From Thalassospira xiamenensis M-5 = DSM 17429 (GTDB taxonomy: Bacteria > Pseudomonadota > Alphaproteobacteria > Rhodospirillales > Thalassospiraceae): a DNA stretch of 64,000 bases. The stretch is taken from NCBI RefSeq assembly GCF_000300235.2, contig NZ_CP004388.1, positions 2,337,501 to 2,401,500 on the forward strand. Direction: 5' to 3'. The position numbers and the translations under genes are program-made. Positions 35,297 through 43,981 of this stretch are shown here, piece after piece. Numbering within the stretch: position 1 is the first letter of the stretch; each line of letters opens with the position of its first letter. The notes beneath the pieces are model-generated. The model did no database searches and had not been told where the DNA came from. It saw only the letters and a program-made list of their open reading frames with translations.

Positions 35297-36070
35297 TTAC
35301 TGCTGGCCTTCATGGGCCTTGGCGGTGCGGGCATGCAGGTCACGCAGGACCTGAAGCTCGTGCGCGTCGGGCACCGGAGTTTCGGCGACTTCATCTGCAA
35401 ATTCAACAGTCCAGCCAGTGTTTTCGATAATATCTTCGCGCGTCACGCCCGGATGGATCGATGTCACGATGAAATACTTGCCAACCGGATGCGGTTCCAT
35501 GATGCAAAGATCGGTAATCAGCCGCGATGGCCCTTTGGTATCAACACCATAGGACGCGCGGTCATCCCCGCCCTTGCCATGACCAAGCGAAGTCACGAAA
35601 TCGATCTTTTCAACAAAGCCACGCTTGCTTTGTTTCATCACCAGAAACACCTCGCCACAGCTCGTCGCGATTTCCGGCGCGCCGCCACCGCCCGGCAGGC
35701 GGACTTTGGGATCGTCATAATCGCCAATCACGGTGGTATTGATGTTGCCATATTTATCAAGCTGTGCCGCGCCAAGGAAGCCGACGGAAATCTTGCCGCC
35801 CTGCAACCAGTAACGGAACATTTCCGGCACCGGCACGGTATTGACCGCCGTTTCACAAAGCTCGCCATCCCCGATGGATAACGGCAATACGTCTGGCTTC
35901 GTACCAATCGTGCCGCTTTCATAAATCAGGGTCAGCTCCGGCGCATGCGTCAACCGTGCAAGGTTGCACGCCGCCGACGGCATGCCGATCCCGACAAAGC
36001 AAACATCGTCATTCTTGAGTGCGCGCGAGGCAGAAACCGTCATCATTTCGGTAGGGGTATAGTCAACCAT
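35297..36070 (-). CDS. pcaJ: 3-oxoadipate CoA-transferase subunit B
   Basis: A 257-residue CoA-transferase beta subunit. LTLIYESGTIG contains the Glu that forms the CoA thioester. Length and the VDYTPTEMMTVSASRALKN start are of the longer CatJ/GctB-like type rather than the ~215-residue PcaJ of Pseudomonas putida. With subunit A it transfers CoA from succinyl-CoA to 3-oxoadipate. ATG 36070 has GGAGG 7 nt upstream; the frame open to 36157 lies within pcaI. It follows pcaI by 14 nt. Confidence 0.92.
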   Translation of the reverse strand: MVDYTPTEMMTVSASRALKNDDVCFVGIGMPSAACNLARLTHAPELTLIYESGTIGTKPDVLPLSIGDGELCETAVNTVPVPEMFRYWLQGGKISVGFLGAAQLDKYGNINTTVIGDYDDPKVRLPGGGGAPEIATSCGEVFLVMKQSKRGFVEKIDFVTSLGHGKGGDDRASYGVDTKGPSRLITDLCIMEPHPVGKYFIVTSIHPGVTREDIIENTGWTVEFADEVAETPVPDAHELQVLRDLHARTAKAHEGQQ

Positions 36071-36084
36071 GATCTTTCCTCCGC

Positions 36085-36939
36085 TTACCCTTTGTTCGCT
36101 GCGCGCTTGGCGGCGAAATCTTCGGGGCCGCCCTTCATGACATGCTCGTCGATCCACGCGGTGAAACTGTCACGATCATTGGCGATCTTGTCCCACGCCT
36201 TGTAAAACGCGTTGTCGCGCTTGTAATAGCCTTGGGCATAAGACGGATGCGCACCACCCGGCACCTCGACAATCGCGGTCACCGCCCAGTTCGGCAGCAT
36301 CACGGCGTTGTAGGGAACATCGTCAAAATTATCGACGATCTCCTCGACCGTGATGATCGACTTTTTCGCCGCCAGAACGGCTTCTTTCTGAACACCGACA
36401 ATGCCTTCAAACAGGACATCGCCCTTTTTATTGACTTTCTGGGCATGGACCACGGCAACATCCGGGCGAATGGCCGGAACAGCGGCCAGGCTTTCACCAG
36501 TGAACGGGCATTCGATGAATTTGATATTCTTGTTCACGCGCGGCAATTCCGCCCCACGATATCCCTTGAACACCGCACAGGGCAGCCCCGCCGCCCCCGC
36601 GTCATAGGCATTGGCCATTGCCGCGTGGCTGTGTTCCTCGATCTCAAGCTTGTGCGGCCAGCCTTCCTGAACCGCATCGCGCAACCGGTGCAAAGACCCG
36701 ACACCGGGGTTCCCGCCCCACGAAAACACCAGTTTCTTTGCACAACCGGCCCCTATCAGCTGATCATATATCATGTCGGGCGTCATCCGGATCAGGGTAA
36801 GGTTCTTGATCCCCTGCCGAATGACCTCGTGCCCGGCGGCATGCGGGATCAGATGCGTGAAACCTTCCATCGAGACGGTATCGCCATCCTTGATGCAGGA
36901 TGCGACAGCCTCTTTAAGCGACATGAAACGTGCAACCAC
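36085..36939 (-). CDS. pcaI: 3-oxoadipate CoA-transferase subunit A
   Basis: A 284-residue CoA-transferase alpha subunit with GFTHLIPHAAGHEVIRQG, TPDMIYDQLIGAGCAKKLVF and SWGGNPGVGSLHRLRDA, very like CatI of chlorocatechol-degrading pseudomonads as I recall it. The start is GTG 36939 with GGAG 7-8 nt upstream. It pairs with pcaJ. A 131-nt spacer separates it from pcaG and contains an inverted repeat. Confidence 0.92.
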   Translation of the reverse strand: MVARFMSLKEAVASCIKDGDTVSMEGFTHLIPHAAGHEVIRQGIKNLTLIRMTPDMIYDQLIGAGCAKKLVFSWGGNPGVGSLHRLRDAVQEGWPHKLEIEEHSHAAMANAYDAGAAGLPCAVFKGYRGAELPRVNKNIKFIECPFTGESLAAVPAIRPDVAVVHAQKVNKKGDVLFEGIVGVQKEAVLAAKKSIITVEEIVDNFDDVPYNAVMLPNWAVTAIVEVPGGAHPSYAQGYYKRDNAFYKAWDKIANDRDSFTAWIDEHVMKGGPEDFAAKRAANKG

Positions 36940-37005
36940 GGTAAAACTCCTGTGGTAACCAGAACAAGAAAACGCGGCATATCTCAGCCGGATGCGTTGG
37001 AATGA

Positions 37006-37060
37006 TTTGGATGGCTGCGCCTACCGGCTTTCCCCAAAGCAGCGAACACAGCCATCCGAA
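37006..37060. other. Inverted repeat in the pcaG-pcaI spacer
   Basis: GGATGGCTG (37009-37017) and CAGCCATCC (37049-37057) form perfect 9-nt arms, with further near-matches outward. The loop is 31 nt and no T tract follows. It could be an mRNA processing or stability element between the dioxygenase and transferase parts of the operon. Confidence 0.4.
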
Positions 37061-37070
37061 CCGAAGCGAC

Positions 37071-37658
37071 CTACACGTCGAAGAACACGGTTTCCGCGTC
37101 CCCCTGCATGTGAATGTCGATCCGGTATTCAACCCCGGTACGGGTTTCGACACGCTTGGCAATCAGCGTATCGCGGCGATCAGCGGGAACTGATTGCAGG
37201 ATGTCATCCTTGGCATTCAATGCCGCCTCGTCATCGAAATAGAAACGGGTAAAGGCATGAACCAGCATGCCGCGCATGAACACGATGACATTGACAAACG
37301 GGGCCGTACCGTCGGCAACAACACCCGGTTTGACCGTGTCAAAGTAAAAGCGGTTCTGCGCATCCGTGCCGGTGCCACAACGGCCAAGCCCACGGAAACC
37401 CGATGATGCAACATCAACCGGATTTTCGGCGTAGGCGCCGTTGGCATCGGCCTGCCAGATTTCGATCATCGCGTCATTGACGACATCGCCGTTGCCATCA
37501 AGAACACGACCAGTGATGCGGATATGTTCGCCTTCCGCGTCCGGTCCGGCGATGGTCGTGTCGACAATGTCGGTAAAGTCGTATGCATATTGCCCGGCGG
37601 TCAGGCCATAGGCGAAATACGGACCAACCGTCTGCGAGGGGGTTTCACCATATGCCAT
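37071..37658 (-). CDS. pcaG: Protocatechuate 3,4-dioxygenase alpha subunit
   Basis: A 195-residue intradiol dioxygenase alpha chain. It starts MAYGETPSQTVGPYFAYGL, the typical alpha N-terminus, and contains ITGRVLDGNGDVVNDAMIEIWQADANG and GLGRCGTGTDAQNRFYFDTVKPG. The alpha chain lacks the full set of iron ligands, which are in PcaH. With PcaH it opens protocatechuate to 3-carboxy-cis,cis-muconate. It follows pcaH after 3 nt. Confidence 0.94.
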   Translation of the reverse strand: MAYGETPSQTVGPYFAYGLTAGQYAYDFTDIVDTTIAGPDAEGEHIRITGRVLDGNGDVVNDAMIEIWQADANGAYAENPVDVASSGFRGLGRCGTGTDAQNRFYFDTVKPGVVADGTAPFVNVIVFMRGMLVHAFTRFYFDDEAALNAKDDILQSVPADRRDTLIAKRVETRTGVEYRIDIHMQGDAETVFFDV

Positions 37659-37661
37659 GAC

Positions 37662-38363
37662 TTAATTCTCCATCGGGGTGGCATTGCGTCCGCGCAGGAC
37701 GATGTCAAACTGATAACCAAGGGCAAAGCCTTCCTCGGTCTTCTCGATCGAGAATTTCGCAATCAGGCGTTCGCGTGCCGCGGCGTCCTCGGTACCCAGG
37801 AAAATCGGATCAAGGTCCAGCAACGGATCGCCCGGAAAATACATCTGGGTCACAAGGCGCGTGGCAAAACCCGGCCCGAACAGCGACAGATGAATATGGT
37901 TCGGACGCCATGCATTGAAATGGTTGCCCCACGGATAGGCCCCCGGCTTGATCGTATAGAAAACATAATTGCCGTTGGCATCGGTCATGCACCGGCCCGA
38001 CCCGCGGAAATTCGGGTCAAGCGGCGCGTCATGCTGATCCACCTTATGCACATAACGCCCCGCCGCATTGGCCTGCCAGACCTCGACAAGAATGTCGGGC
38101 TGCGGGCGACCATCGGTATCCATGACCTTGCCATGCACCACAATGCGTTCGCCCAGCGGTTCGCCATTGGTGATGCCGTTTTTCGTCAGATCGAAATCAA
38201 GCTTGCGAACTGATGCCGGGGCAAAACGCGGGCCGGTGCCCTCGGTCAGACCGGATTTGATGGCAAGCGGGGCGCGCGTCGGACCGCGCAGAATGGTGGA
38301 TTTGTAACCGGGTACGATAAAGGGAGCGTGGGAACCCCAATCACGCGGTTTGAATGTGGACAT
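37662..38363 (-). CDS. pcaH: Protocatechuate 3,4-dioxygenase beta subunit
   Basis: A 233-residue catalytic beta chain. The Fe(III) ligands are visible: Tyr in NAAGRYVHKVD or IKPGAYPWG, and the two His in WRPNHIHLSLFG. ILVEVWQANAAGRY is the substrate-pocket strand. ATG 38363 has GGGAG about 8 nt upstream and gives the normal length; the longer frame to 38468 is not needed. It makes the (alpha-beta)n dioxygenase with PcaG. Confidence 0.95.
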   Translation of the reverse strand: MSTFKPRDWGSHAPFIVPGYKSTILRGPTRAPLAIKSGLTEGTGPRFAPASVRKLDFDLTKNGITNGEPLGERIVVHGKVMDTDGRPQPDILVEVWQANAAGRYVHKVDQHDAPLDPNFRGSGRCMTDANGNYVFYTIKPGAYPWGNHFNAWRPNHIHLSLFGPGFATRLVTQMYFPGDPLLDLDPIFLGTEDAAARERLIAKFSIEKTEEGFALGYQFDIVLRGRNATPMEN

Positions 38364-38367
38364 GGCG

Positions 38368-38763
38368 TTACTCTCCCTTGGCGGCCGCATTATCAATTTC
38401 GGCATAGGTTTGTTTGGCAATGCGGAACGCCGTATTGGCGGTGGGAACACCGGCATAGACCGCAACATGCATCAGAACTTCACGGATATCTTCACGCGTG
38501 GCACCGGTATTAAGCGTCGCCCGGATATGCATCGCCAATTCTTCTTCATGGCCAAGCCCGGCCAGAAGCGCGATGGTCACGATGCTGCGTTCGCGCTTGG
38601 TAAACGTATCGCTGGTCCACACACCATTCCAGACATTCTCGGTGATGTAACGCTGAAAACCGGCATCGATTTCCGTGACATTCGCCGATGCACGATCCAC
38701 ATGGGCATCGCCCAGAACAGAACGGCGGGTTTTCATACCGACTTCATACCGGTTCTCAGACAA
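38368..38763 (-). CDS. pcaC: 4-carboxymuconolactone decarboxylase
   Basis: A 131-residue CMD-family protein: WTSDTFTKRERSIVTIALLAGLGHEEELAMHIRATLN is the family core with the His used in decarboxylation. It converts 4-carboxymuconolactone to 3-oxoadipate enol-lactone. It seems to start at TTG 38763 (AGGAG 7 nt upstream) and overlaps the pcaD stop by 8 nt; an ATG 8 codons later is an alternative. Confidence 0.93.
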   Translation of the reverse strand: MSENRYEVGMKTRRSVLGDAHVDRASANVTEIDAGFQRYITENVWNGVWTSDTFTKRERSIVTIALLAGLGHEEELAMHIRATLNTGATREDIREVLMHVAVYAGVPTANTAFRIAKQTYAEIDNAAAKGE

Positions 38764-39556
38764 GGTTCTTCTCCTTGATAAATCGGTCGATCAACCGGGA
38801 AAGCAATTCCGGGGTTTCAAGGCACGGCAAATGCCCGACCCCGTTTATAAGTTCGAATTGGGCACCGGGGATCATCCCGGCCATCTCGCGCACCACATCG
38901 GGCGGTGTTGCCAGATCATCCGATCCGCAAACACAAAGGACCGGCACCGAAATCCGGGTCGCCGCATCGCGCAGATCACCATCACGAAGGGCAACGCACG
39001 TTCCGACATACCCCTCCACCGTGGTCCGCACCAGCATGTCGCGATACATCGCGGTTTCAACCGGACGGTCACCGCGATATGTCGGCGACAACCACCGTTC
39101 GATGATCGCATCGCCAAGAACCTCGATACCGCCTTCCCGGATGGCATTGATGCGCGTGTTCCAGCCATCCGCATCGCCAAGTTTCGGCGCAGTATCGCAC
39201 AGGATCAGGCCGCGAACACGCTCCGGCACCAGTTCGGTGACCTTCTGCGCAATCAGTCCACCGACCGACAAACCGCAAATAATGACGTCTTTGACGCCGA
39301 GATAATCCAGAAGCCCGATCAGGTCATTGGCATGCAGGTCGATATCGTAATCCGCCCCGCCAATGCCCGATAAACCATGCCCGCGCTTGTCATAGGTTAT
39401 GACGTTGAACCGGTCGGCAAAGGCCGGGGCAACATCGTTCCAGATACGCAGATCGGTACCCAGCGAATTTGAAAACACCAAAGCCGGGCCATCTTTCGGG
39501 CCGGTCTGGCAATAATGGATATGTGTCCCGTTGATCGGGGCGACTTGTAAACTCAT
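38756..39556 (-). CDS. pcaD: 3-oxoadipate enol-lactonase
   Basis: A 266-residue alpha/beta hydrolase with Ser nucleophile in CGLSVGGLIAQ, Asp in CVCGSDDLATP and His in NGVGHLPCLE, and the PcaD-typical start HYCQTGPKDGPALVFSNSLGTDLRIW. It hydrolyses the enol-lactone to 3-oxoadipate. It is the first gene of the pca operon, divergent from pcaQ; ATG 39556 gives the family length, and the upstream extension to 39586 is unlikely. Confidence 0.93.
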   Translation of the reverse strand: MSLQVAPINGTHIHYCQTGPKDGPALVFSNSLGTDLRIWNDVAPAFADRFNVITYDKRGHGLSGIGGADYDIDLHANDLIGLLDYLGVKDVIICGLSVGGLIAQKVTELVPERVRGLILCDTAPKLGDADGWNTRINAIREGGIEVLGDAIIERWLSPTYRGDRPVETAMYRDMLVRTTVEGYVGTCVALRDGDLRDAATRISVPVLCVCGSDDLATPPDVVREMAGMIPGAQFELINGVGHLPCLETPELLSRLIDRFIKEKNLV

Positions 39557-39634
39557 GTCATTTCCACCCTGACTTGTTACGCCCAATCTGGCAGGCGACT
39601 TTGGTTATGTAAAATGAGGATTTGCGTTAAATGC

Positions 39635-39650
39635 ATAACTATACAATTAT
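39635..39650. promoter_or_regulatory. PcaQ-like box in the pcaD-pcaQ intergenic region
   Basis: ATAACT-ATAC-AATTAT is an imperfect inverted repeat near the ATAACC-N4-GGTTAA consensus reported for PcaQ in Sinorhizobium/Agrobacterium. It lies 79 nt from pcaD and 37 nt from pcaQ, fitting divergent control. Confidence 0.55.
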
Positions 39651-39686
39651 ATAAAACAGGAATATTTGATTTCTGGAATGGTAACC

Positions 39687-40628
39687 ATGCTTGATCAACG
39701 CATTAAATTCCGCCATCTGACCTGCTTTCTGGAGGTCGCCCGCCAGCGCAGCGTCGTCAAGGCCGCCGACACATTATCGATCACCCAGCCAGCCGTTTCC
39801 AAAACCATCCGCGAACTTGAAGAACATCTTGATGCCCGCCTGTTTGACCGGTCCAAACGCGGCGTCACCCTGACCGATTTCGGCAAAGTGTTCCTGCGTT
39901 ATGCCGGGGCCAGCGTCACCGCCCTGCGTCAGGGTGTCGACAGCATCAGTCAGGTGCGCATGCAGGGCGGGCTTTCGATCAATCTTGGTGTATTGCCAAC
40001 CGTCGCCGCCAGCGTCATGCCAAACGCCATCCGCCGGTTCAAGGCACTCAGCCCCGATACAACGGTCAAGGTCGTCGCCGGACCAAACGTCATGCTGATG
40101 GGGCAATTGCGCGTCGGCGAACTTGATCTGGTGGTCGGTCGTCTGGCCGAACCCGATCAGATGTCGGGCCTGTCCTTCATACATCTATATTCCGAACATA
40201 TCTCGCTGGTTGCGCGGCCCGGTCATCCATTGCTGGCCGATAAAAACCCGGACATTACGCGCATTCGCGAATTTACCGTTCTGGTGCCGCCCAAACAGGC
40301 GATCATTCACTCGACTGTCGACAAAATGCTGATTGCGCATGGCATCGGTGCCCTGCCCGACCGGATCGAAACCGTTTCGACATCCTTTGGCCGCGCCTTT
40401 ACCCGCGAAACCGATGCAATCTGGATCATTTCAAACGGGGCTGTGGCATCCGACATTGCCGAAGGCCACCTTGTCGAATTGCCGATTGATACCAGCGATA
40501 CCTTTGGCCCGGTGGGCCTGACCACCCGCATCGACAGCCCGATTTCCCCCCCGGTCGAAATCCTGATCAATGCGGTCCGCGAAGAAGCCGCCCGGCATCA
40601 TGCAACCCATGCCCGCCACGATACATAA
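39687..40628 (+). CDS. pcaQ: LysR-family regulator PcaQ
   Basis: A 313-residue LysR protein. MLDQRIKFRHLTCFLEVARQ and ADTLSITQPAVSKTIRELE form the winged HTH as in rhizobial PcaQ; the rest is the effector-binding domain. PcaQ activates the pca operon in response to beta-carboxymuconate or muconolactone intermediates. ATG 39687 gives the family N-terminus; ATG 39678 and TTG 39666 are in frame upstream. It is divergent from pcaD and its stop overlaps a PcaQ-like box for the following TRAP genes. Confidence 0.92.
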   Translation: MLDQRIKFRHLTCFLEVARQRSVVKAADTLSITQPAVSKTIRELEEHLDARLFDRSKRGVTLTDFGKVFLRYAGASVTALRQGVDSISQVRMQGGLSINLGVLPTVAASVMPNAIRRFKALSPDTTVKVVAGPNVMLMGQLRVGELDLVVGRLAEPDQMSGLSFIHLYSEHISLVARPGHPLLADKNPDITRIREFTVLVPPKQAIIHSTVDKMLIAHGIGALPDRIETVSTSFGRAFTRETDAIWIISNGAVASDIAEGHLVELPIDTSDTFGPVGLTTRIDSPISPPVEILINAVREEAARHHATHARHDT

Positions 40629-40640
40629 TCATATGGTTAT
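40625..40640. promoter_or_regulatory. PcaQ-like box upstream of the TRAP transporter
   Basis: ATAATC-ATAT-GGTTAT differs from a perfect ATAACC-N4-GGTTAT repeat at one base. A second half-site CATAACC (40666-40672) forms a wider inverted repeat with GGTTATG (40635-40641). Both lie ahead of the dctP start at 40862. Confidence 0.6.
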
Positions 40641-40861
40641 GAAAACAAGCGCCAATATCATTATACATAACCATGCGACGACCATTAGATTGATTACAAA
40701 TTGGCATGGCAGCTGTGCATAAACGGCAAACATGCGAACAAAAAGAATAACAAAAACAACAAGAAAAAAACTTCAGGAAAACTTTGCAGATAAAAAACGC
40801 ATCATGGCTGAGACGTTTGATGGCGTTTGGCAACGCCACGGGACGTTCAAAGGAGGAAAGA

Positions 40862-41896
40862 ATGAAACACATCACGAAACTGCTGACAGGTGCCGCCGTT
40901 GCGACCATGGTGTCGTTTGGCGCCCACGCACAGGAAGTCACCCTGACGATCCAGCACTTTCTGGGCCCGAAAGCACCGGCACAGGCCCAGATGATCGAAC
41001 CGTGGGCCAAAAAGATCGAAGACGAATCAAACGGTCGCATCAAGTTTGAAATTTTCCCGTCCATGTCGCTGGGTGGTAACCCGCCGGAACTGTATCGTCA
41101 GGTCCGTGATGGTGTCGCCGATATCGTCTGGACCCTGCCGGGTTACACCCCGGGCGTCTTCCCGCATACCGAAGTTTTCGAACTTCCGGGTGTTCATCTG
41201 GGCGATGCACGCGCGACCAACCTCGCGATCTGGGACCTGATGGAAGACATGGCACCGGACCTTAAAGACATCCATCCGCTCGCCGTTCACGTCCATGCCG
41301 GTCAGGCCATCCACCTGACCCAGAAAGAAGTCCGCACCGTTGCCGATGTCAAAGGCCTCAAACTGCGTACACCGACCCGTACCGGTTCCTGGGTGATTGA
41401 ATCCTGGGGTGCGGAACCGGTTGGCATGCCGGTCCCGGCCCTGCCGCAGGCCATGTCGCTTGGCGTGGTTGACGGCGGCCTGGTTCCGTTCGAAGTCGTT
41501 CCGCCGCTGAAACTGGCTGAACTGGTTTCCTATTCCGTCGAAGGCCAGGGCGTTAATTCGCGCTTTGGCACCTCGGTCTTCCTGTTCGCCATGAACAAGG
41601 ACCGTTACGAAAGCCTGCCCGACGATCTGAAAGAAATCATCGACCGGAACTCCGGCCGCGATTTTGCCGCCCATATCGGTGACGTTTTCAACAATGTCGA
41701 AGAAGTCGGCAAGAAAATGATCAACGATGGCAAGGGTCAGGTTGTTCAACTGACGCCCGAAGAAAAAGCAACCTTTGACGATGCATCCGCATCGGTTGTT
41801 GATCGCTGGATCGAAGAAGCCAAATCGAACGGCATCGACGGTGCTGCATTGGTCGAAAAGGCCAAGGCTGCCGTTCTCGCCCATACCGAGCAGTAA
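40862..41896 (+). CDS. TRAP transporter substrate-binding protein, probably for aromatic acids
   Basis: A 344-residue DctP-family protein with signal peptide MKHITKLLTGAAVATMVSFG and cleavage near AHA/QE. The ligand Arg is in GLKLRTPTRTGS. AGGAGG sits 6 nt before ATG 40862, so the longer open frame (from 40784) is rejected. It follows pcaQ and a PcaQ-like box, so protocatechuate, 4-hydroxybenzoate or a related aromatic carboxylate is the likely ligand. In Sinorhizobium the PcaQ-controlled importer is an ABC system (pcaM...), so a TRAP version here would be a functional replacement. Confidence 0.88.
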   Translation: MKHITKLLTGAAVATMVSFGAHAQEVTLTIQHFLGPKAPAQAQMIEPWAKKIEDESNGRIKFEIFPSMSLGGNPPELYRQVRDGVADIVWTLPGYTPGVFPHTEVFELPGVHLGDARATNLAIWDLMEDMAPDLKDIHPLAVHVHAGQAIHLTQKEVRTVADVKGLKLRTPTRTGSWVIESWGAEPVGMPVPALPQAMSLGVVDGGLVPFEVVPPLKLAELVSYSVEGQGVNSRFGTSVFLFAMNKDRYESLPDDLKEIIDRNSGRDFAAHIGDVFNNVEEVGKKMINDGKGQVVQLTPEEKATFDDASASVVDRWIEEAKSNGIDGAALVEKAKAAVLAHTEQ

Positions 41897-41924
41897 TCTT
41901 TCCAGATTACTGGCAAATCTGACA

Positions 41925-41959
41925 GGGTTACGTATCATCACGTTACGTAACCCCGTTTT
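41925..41959 (+). terminator. Attenuator-like hairpin between dctP and dctQ
   Basis: GGGTTACGTA (41925-41934) and TACGTAACCC (41944-41953) are perfect 10-nt arms with a 9-nt loop; a short T tract follows. It probably reduces permease relative to binding protein, as in the other TRAP operon. Confidence 0.7.
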
Positions 41960-41991
41960 CCCGCAAGATTGCCCGCGAGAATGAATGACAG

Positions 41992-42495
41992 ATGAAACAC
42001 GTGCTTAACAAGGCCGCATCATGGCTTGCCGTGGCGGGTGGTTTTTTGGCCCTGCTGATCGCGGTGGTAACCATCGTCAACGTTACCGCATTCGGCCTGG
42101 ACAAACTCGCGCGCCTGTTTGGTGCGAATTTCCCGGCAATTATCGGCTACGAGGATTTCGTCAGCATGGTTGTCAGTTCGGCGGCCCTGATGTTCTTCCC
42201 CTATTGCCAGACCCGTTACGGCCATGTCGCCGTCGACGTGTTTATCAAAATGTTTCCCAACTGGTTCGCGCGCGGTGTTGATATCGTATCGGGCATCCTG
42301 ATGACGCTGCTGGCCCTGTTCCTTGGCTATATGATGATCAACGGCCTGATCGAAGTCCGCAGCGACAATACCCTGTCGGCAATTCTGGGTTGGCCGATCT
42401 GGCCGTTCTATGTGCCGGGCATCGTATCGATGTTCCTGTGGGCGCTGATTGCCGCAAGCCAGATTTTCGAAAGCGAGGCCACGGCCAATGTCTGA
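41992..42495 (+). CDS. TRAP transporter small permease (DctQ)
   Basis: A 167-residue four-helix membrane protein: helix 1 WLAVAGGFLALLIAVVTIVNV, then GYEDFVSMVVSSAALMFFPYCQTRYGHVAVDVF, the DctQ signature. It is the small subunit of the putative aromatic-acid TRAP carrier, 95 nt after dctP across the hairpin, and overlaps dctM by 8 nt. Confidence 0.9.
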   Translation: MKHVLNKAASWLAVAGGFLALLIAVVTIVNVTAFGLDKLARLFGANFPAIIGYEDFVSMVVSSAALMFFPYCQTRYGHVAVDVFIKMFPNWFARGVDIVSGILMTLLALFLGYMMINGLIEVRSDNTLSAILGWPIWPFYVPGIVSMFLWALIAASQIFESEATANV

Positions 42496-43879
42496 ACGCG
42501 AATTAATCGGCCTTGGCGGTCTTGTACTGCTGTTCTTTATTCTCGCACTGCGCGTTCCGGTCGGGCTTGCCATGATCGGGATCGGGATCGGCGGCAACTA
42601 TGTGCTTAGCCTGTTCTTCCCCTTCCTGCGCTTTGAACCCTATCTGCAACAGTTCAAATCCCTGTTTTACGGGATTGTCTCGAACTATGAACTCTCGGTC
42701 GTGCCGTTATTCGTCCTGATGGGCTATCTCGCCAGTCAGGCCAATCTGTCACGCGATCTGTTTCAGGGCGTCAATGCCATTCTGGGCCGGTTCCGGGGTG
42801 GCGTTGCCATGGCCGCCATCGGGGCCTGCGCCGGGTTTGGTGCGGTTTGCGGATCATCGCTTGCCACCGCATCAACCATGGGCAAGGTCGCCCTGCCCGA
42901 ATTGCGCCGCCTTAATTATTCGCCGCGCCTTGCCACCGGTACGCTGGCGGCGGGCGGAACGCTCGGCATCCTGATCCCGCCGTCTGTCGCACTGGTGATT
43001 TACGCCGTCACGGTCGAGGCATCGATCATCCAGATGTTCCAGGCGGCCATCATCCCCGGTTTGCTGGCGGTGGTGTTCTTTATGGCGGTAATTGCCATTC
43101 AGGTCCGCCTGAATCCAAGCCTCGCCCCGATCCCCGAACCGATGGCACCGGCAGAACGTCGCGAAGCATTGCTGCGCCTGATCCCGGTGATGGTGATTTT
43201 CGGATCAATCATTCTGGGCCTTGGGGCCGGTCTGTTCACCCCGACCCCGGCGGCCGGTGTCGGCGTGTTTGCCATTCTGGTTTATGGCGCTTACATGCGC
43301 CTGCGTGGCAAGGGCGGCCTGACATTTTCCGGTCTCAAACAGTCGCTGCGCGATACGGCTGTCACCACCTCGATGATCTTTTTCATCCTGCTGGGGGCCG
43401 AAATCCTGAAAGGTTTCTTCAGCCGTGCCAACCTTCCGGCCTATATGGCCGAGGCCGCCGCGACCAGCGGCCTTGATCCCTGGCTGATCATGGTTCTGAT
43501 GCTGCTCGCCCTGATCGTTCTGGGCTGCTTCATGGAAAGCCTGTCGATGATTGTTGTGATCATCCCGTTCTTCTGGCCGGCCCTGGTCGATATCAATGGT
43601 GGTGACTGGGCAACGGCGGCAACGGCGGCCTATGGCATGGGGGCCGAAGACCTTAAAATCTGGTTTGGTATTCTCGCCCTGATTGTCGTGGAGCTTGGAT
43701 TGATAACGCCACCGGTGGGATTGAATGTGTTCATCATCAACGCCCTTGCCGATGGCGTCCCCATGAGCCAGACCTTCCGCGGCGTCATGCCCTTCTTTGC
43801 CGCCGAGATCGTCCGCATCATGTTGCTGATCTTTGTCCCGGTGCTGACATTGTTTGTGCCAACATTCCTCGGCGGTTAG
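42488..43879 (+). CDS. TRAP transporter large permease (DctM)
   Basis: A 463-residue DctM protein starting MSERELIGLGGLVLLFFILALRVPVGLAMIGIG. LAAGGTLGILIPPSVALVIYAVTVEASI is the core channel motif, and LGLITPPVGLNVFIINALADGVP is the second conserved hairpin. Na+-coupled uptake with the preceding subunits. ATG 42488 is chosen because it gives the family start and overlaps dctQ by 8 nt; the longer frame from 42449 is within dctQ. Confidence 0.93.
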   Translation: MSERELIGLGGLVLLFFILALRVPVGLAMIGIGIGGNYVLSLFFPFLRFEPYLQQFKSLFYGIVSNYELSVVPLFVLMGYLASQANLSRDLFQGVNAILGRFRGGVAMAAIGACAGFGAVCGSSLATASTMGKVALPELRRLNYSPRLATGTLAAGGTLGILIPPSVALVIYAVTVEASIIQMFQAAIIPGLLAVVFFMAVIAIQVRLNPSLAPIPEPMAPAERREALLRLIPVMVIFGSIILGLGAGLFTPTPAAGVGVFAILVYGAYMRLRGKGGLTFSGLKQSLRDTAVTTSMIFFILLGAEILKGFFSRANLPAYMAEAAATSGLDPWLIMVLMLLALIVLGCFMESLSMIVVIIPFFWPALVDINGGDWATAATAAYGMGAEDLKIWFGILALIVVELGLITPPVGLNVFIINALADGVPMSQTFRGVMPFFAAEIVRIMLLIFVPVLTLFVPTFLGG

Positions 43880-43900
43880 CAACGCGCATCATAAGCTTGC

Positions 43901-43930
43901 GAAAAGCCCGCCCGCTGTGGCGGGCTTTTC
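43901..43930 (+). terminator. Terminator after the TRAP operon
   Basis: GAAAAGCCCGCC (43901-43912) and GGCGGGCTTTTC (43919-43930) are perfect 12-nt arms with a 6-nt loop, then T-rich sequence. Confidence 0.92.
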
Positions 43931-43981
43931 TTTTGGTCAAACCCGAAAACCGCTAGACTGTCCGAACGCAAACAGCAAAAC

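Noticed and set aside
40732..41049. Plus-strand frame overlapping the start of the second dctP
   Set aside because: Out-of-frame shadow; the signal peptide and ribosome site define dctP at 40862.
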